NCBI GenBank assembly: GCA_002410555.1
Contig: DHSR01000027.1
Span: forward strand, 1-8,241
Direction of reading: 5' to 3'
Origin: Bacteroidales bacterium UBA5281
Lineage (GTDB): Bacteria > Bacteroidota > Bacteroidia > Bacteroidales > Lentimicrobiaceae
DNA: 8,241 bases
Below the pieces are notes generated by a model that worked only from the letters and a program-made list of their open reading frames with translations, was not told where the DNA came from and ran no database searches. This document shows positions 6,119 to 8,241 of the stretch, one piece after another; the stretch's first letter is position 1; each line of letters starts with the position of its first letter. The position numbers and the translations under genes were made by a program.

Positions 6119-7828
6119 ATGACACTCCGTCCCGATATATTAGGTAACTTGTTAAGTGTAATGGGTTCACTGGCATTGTTTCTGCTGGGCATGAAACTAA
6201 TGAGTGAAGCATTGCAACGTATTATGGGCAGCAGGCTGAGACAATTATTTACAAGTGGGCCTACCAATCGTTTAAATGACGTAGCATCCGGAGCACTGGT
6301 TACCGGTCTCACTCAGTCTTCCTCTGCAGTAATATTACTCATTATCAGCTTTATAAGTGCGGGATTAATCCCAATAATGCAGGGCTTATCTGTAATGATA
6401 GGTGCCAATATTGGTACTACCATAACCGGATGGATCATTGCTTTACTGGGTTTTAACAGTCACTTTCTTGTTTATTTACTGCCACTTATGGGAATAAGCC
6501 TACCCCTGTTGTTTATTCCGGGTAGACATTACCGGGCTTATGGAGAATTTTTAATGGGCTTTTCCATGCTGTTTTTGGGTGTATATTTTCTTACCTGGTC
6601 ACTTTCAGCAAATGCTCCACTCAATGAATGGGTCAATCAATATACCCATGATATATTTACCTGGAAACAATTGCTGCTTTATACTTTTGCGGGAATATTG
6701 CTATCTATTGTTATTCCATCATCCAATGCTACCCTTGCATTGATATTTGTGCTGTGTTTTGCTGGTTACCTTCCCCTGGAATATGCTGCATCCCTGGTAG
6801 CAGGTCAAAATTTTGGCACTACAATATGGGTAATACTTGCAGCCTATCATGCCAATGCGGCTTCACGCCGTATAGCCGCCGGCCATTGGTGGTTCAACCT
6901 TATCGGGCTGGTTCTTTCGTTGATACTATTTTACCCATTGCTTTGGGTTTCCATTGAAGTAGCACTTTTTATTTCCCAGACTACTGTACTAAATCCAACC
7001 GCCGCCCCGATTGCCTTAGCTGCTTTCCATACATTTTTCAACTTACTTCCTGCCCTGGTAATTATACCCGCGATGCCTGCCTTCAAATGGCTGATTTATC
7101 AATTTATCCCCTACCGGTCAGGAGAAAACAAAGCCTTGCAACTTCGCTATTTCAAATCGAGGTTTATTGTAAGTAATGAAGTAAATCTGATACAGGCGGC
7201 AGAAGAAATTCACTTGTTTGGCAAACATGTTGAATTGATGTTTTCGTTGATTCCCAAATATCTCACTGAAAAGCACGCAGATAAATTTGAAAAAATTCAA
7301 AAGAGATTATTCAGGCTGGAAGACAGGGCGGATGAACGTGAACGACTGATTGAAAATTTCATTACCCATATTGCCGAAAACGATCTTACAGAAGCCAACG
7401 CCCGACGTATCCGCTCTATGCTTAAAATCATCAACAACCTGGAAAGCATTGCGGATCAGTGTATGCAGATGGAACGAACCATCCGGCGAAAGAATGAGGC
7501 CAATGCCTGGTTTACTCCAGAAATGCGTGCAAATGTTTTCACCATGTTTGGCCATGTTCAACACGCACTTGAGGTAATGAACAATAACCTCTCCAATGAC
7601 TACCGGCCAGGAATACTTCTGGAAGCTACCCAACTGGAATTACAAATTAATGAGCTGCGCAATACCATGCTGGATGAAAATATGCAACGGTTTAACCGCG
7701 GCGATTTCACTTACAGTCACCTTAAATTCTTCAGCGACCTGATGAATGAATGTGAGAAACTGGCCGACCACATTATTAATGTGAACCAGGCCATAGCCAG
7801 TAATATGCGTAAAACCCGGGCTATTTAA
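6119..7828 (+). CDS. Na+/phosphate cotransporter, NptA/NaPi-II type, with C-terminal PhoU-like domain
   Basis: This 569-residue inner-membrane protein has two Na_Pi_cotrans repeats followed by a soluble helical PhoU-like domain. The first repeat holds LTQSSSA at residues 64-70 and GANIGTT at 95-101, which line the ion and phosphate site in this family. The second repeat has the matching PSSNATL (200-206) and GQNFGTT (229-235), so Gln of the second QSSSA motif is replaced by Pro. Membrane segments run to about residue 330. Residues from about 359 to 564 are charged and helical, with ERxxxxNFxxHIAE and NNLESIAD segments typical of PhoU-like regulators that adjust phosphate transport. The start ATG at 6119 gives a normal family N-terminus (MTLRPDILGNLLSVMGSLALFLLGMK); a TTG at 6077 would add 14 untypical residues and coincide with the predicted transcription start. 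It is followed by a Pit-type permease with its own promoter. Confidence 0.88.
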   Translation: MTLRPDILGNLLSVMGSLALFLLGMKLMSEALQRIMGSRLRQLFTSGPTNRLNDVASGALVTGLTQSSSAVILLIISFISAGLIPIMQGLSVMIGANIGTTITGWIIALLGFNSHFLVYLLPLMGISLPLLFIPGRHYRAYGEFLMGFSMLFLGVYFLTWSLSANAPLNEWVNQYTHDIFTWKQLLLYTFAGILLSIVIPSSNATLALIFVLCFAGYLPLEYAASLVAGQNFGTTIWVILAAYHANAASRRIAAGHWWFNLIGLVLSLILFYPLLWVSIEVALFISQTTVLNPTAAPIALAAFHTFFNLLPALVIIPAMPAFKWLIYQFIPYRSGENKALQLRYFKSRFIVSNEVNLIQAAEEIHLFGKHVELMFSLIPKYLTEKHADKFEKIQKRLFRLEDRADERERLIENFITHIAENDLTEANARRIRSMLKIINNLESIADQCMQMERTIRRKNEANAWFTPEMRANVFTMFGHVQHALEVMNNNLSNDYRPGILLEATQLELQINELRNTMLDENMQRFNRGDFTYSHLKFFSDLMNECEKLADHIINVNQAIASNMRKTRAI

Positions 7829-7850
7829 CATTAACTTAATATTGAATCTG

Positions 7851-7879
7851 TTGTAGCAAACATTTACTACTTAAATTTG
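7851..7879 (+). promoter_or_regulatory. Bacteroidota-type promoter for the Pit permease gene
   Basis: TAAATTTG at 7872-7879 matches the -7 consensus TAnnTTTG exactly. TTG at 7851-7853 lies 18 bp upstream, close to the spacing known for the primary sigma factor of Bacteroidota (TTTG/TTG near -33). The expected transcription start near 7885 gives a leader of about 19 bases before the ATG at 7904. It lies in the 75-bp gap between the two phosphate transport genes, so the permease can be transcribed independently of the cotransporter. Confidence 0.6.
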
Positions 7880-7903
7880 CCATCAAATAATCCCTGAATC
7901 AGG

Positions 7904-8241
7904 ATGTTTAATATTTATCTGGTTTTTATTATTTTTCTCTTTATTCTCGCATTCTCCGATCTGATGATTGGGGTATCCAATGACGCGGTAAACTTTCTGA
8001 ATTCCGCTATAGGATCCAAAATAGCTTCCTTTCGTACCATTTTAATAGTAGCCAGCTTAGGCATAGTTATTGGCGCAACTTTTTCGAGTGGCTTAATGGA
8101 AATAGCCCGTAAAGGTTTATTTTTTCCGGCACAGTTCACCTTCTCAGAAGTTCTGGTTATATTTTTGGCTGTAATGATTTCCGATGTTATTATGCTGGAT
8201 TTATATAATACTATGGGTTTGCCCACTTCAACCACCGTATC
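7904..8241 (+). CDS. pit: Inorganic phosphate permease, Pit/PHO4 family (3' end cut by the window)
   Basis: The first 112 codons of a longer gene are visible and remain open to the last base. The translation starts MFNIYLVFIIF, a membrane helix, followed by the family signature GVSNDAVNFLNSAIGSK (residues 23-39), a second helix with IVIGATFSSGLMEIARKG (54-71), and a third helix leading to LDLYNTMGLPTSTTV (98-112), the PTSTT motif of PHO4 transporters. The SNDAVNFL and PTSTT segments are conserved in Pit permeases, which take up phosphate (or metal-phosphate) with protons, or with sodium in PHO4 relatives. The full protein should be several hundred residues, so most lies outside the window. 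The ATG at 7904 is preceded by AGG too close to act as a ribosome binding site, normal for this phylum. Neighbourhood with the NptA/PhoU-like protein supports a phosphate role. Confidence 0.88.
   Translation, partial: MFNIYLVFIIFLFILAFSDLMIGVSNDAVNFLNSAIGSKIASFRTILIVASLGIVIGATFSSGLMEIARKGLFFPAQFTFSEVLVIFLAVMISDVIMLDLYNTMGLPTSTTV

Noticed and set aside
7915..8235. Minus-strand open frame opposite the Pit gene
   Set aside because: The plus strand gives the PHO4 signatures SNDAVNFLNSAIGSK and PTSTT in an open frame to the window edge, which settles the strand.

Overview
The window most likely comes from a Bacteroidota chromosome. It has moderately AT-rich coding sequence, almost no Shine-Dalgarno signals before the start codons, two upstream regions with the Bacteroidota sigma-factor box TAnnTTTG, a lipoprotein with a charged +2 to +6 export-type signal, and a Pit-type phosphate permease. 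No rRNA, tRNA, CRISPR array, insertion sequence or phage gene was seen.

Layout. Positions 1-312 hold no convincing gene but are built from short repeats: a degenerate 7-bp tandem array (54-116), an 8-bp tandem array (226-273) and two copies of a 28-bp palindrome-bearing element. Positions 313-2711 carry a two-gene minus-strand unit: an MBOAT membrane O-acyltransferase (GTG start at 2711), then a membrane-anchored SGNH/DltD-like protein. A 42-bp divergent spacer separates this from a plus-strand unit (2754-5906) with an SGNH-like lipoprotein, a stand-alone acyl carrier protein (ACP) and a class-II glutamine amidotransferase/asparagine synthetase (AsnB family). After a 212-bp spacer come two phosphate transport genes: an NptA-type Na/Pi cotransporter with a C-terminal PhoU-like domain (6119-7828), and the first 112 codons of a Pit/PHO4 permease, cut by the window edge. 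Each phosphate gene has its own plausible promoter.

How the genes may work together. MBOAT, SGNH protein and a DltC-like carrier protein are the same three classes found in the dlt system, which decorates envelope polymers with D-alanine. Here no DltA-like adenylating enzyme is present, and an AsnB-family amidotransferase follows the carrier protein directly. The five genes from 313 to 5906 look like an envelope or exopolysaccharide acyl-decoration locus: a carrier-bound acyl group, perhaps amidated by the AsnB homologue, is passed by the MBOAT protein across the inner membrane and placed on a glycan by one or both SGNH proteins. The families are well supported. The joint pathway and its chemistry are inference. 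The phosphate transport pair looks unrelated to this locus.
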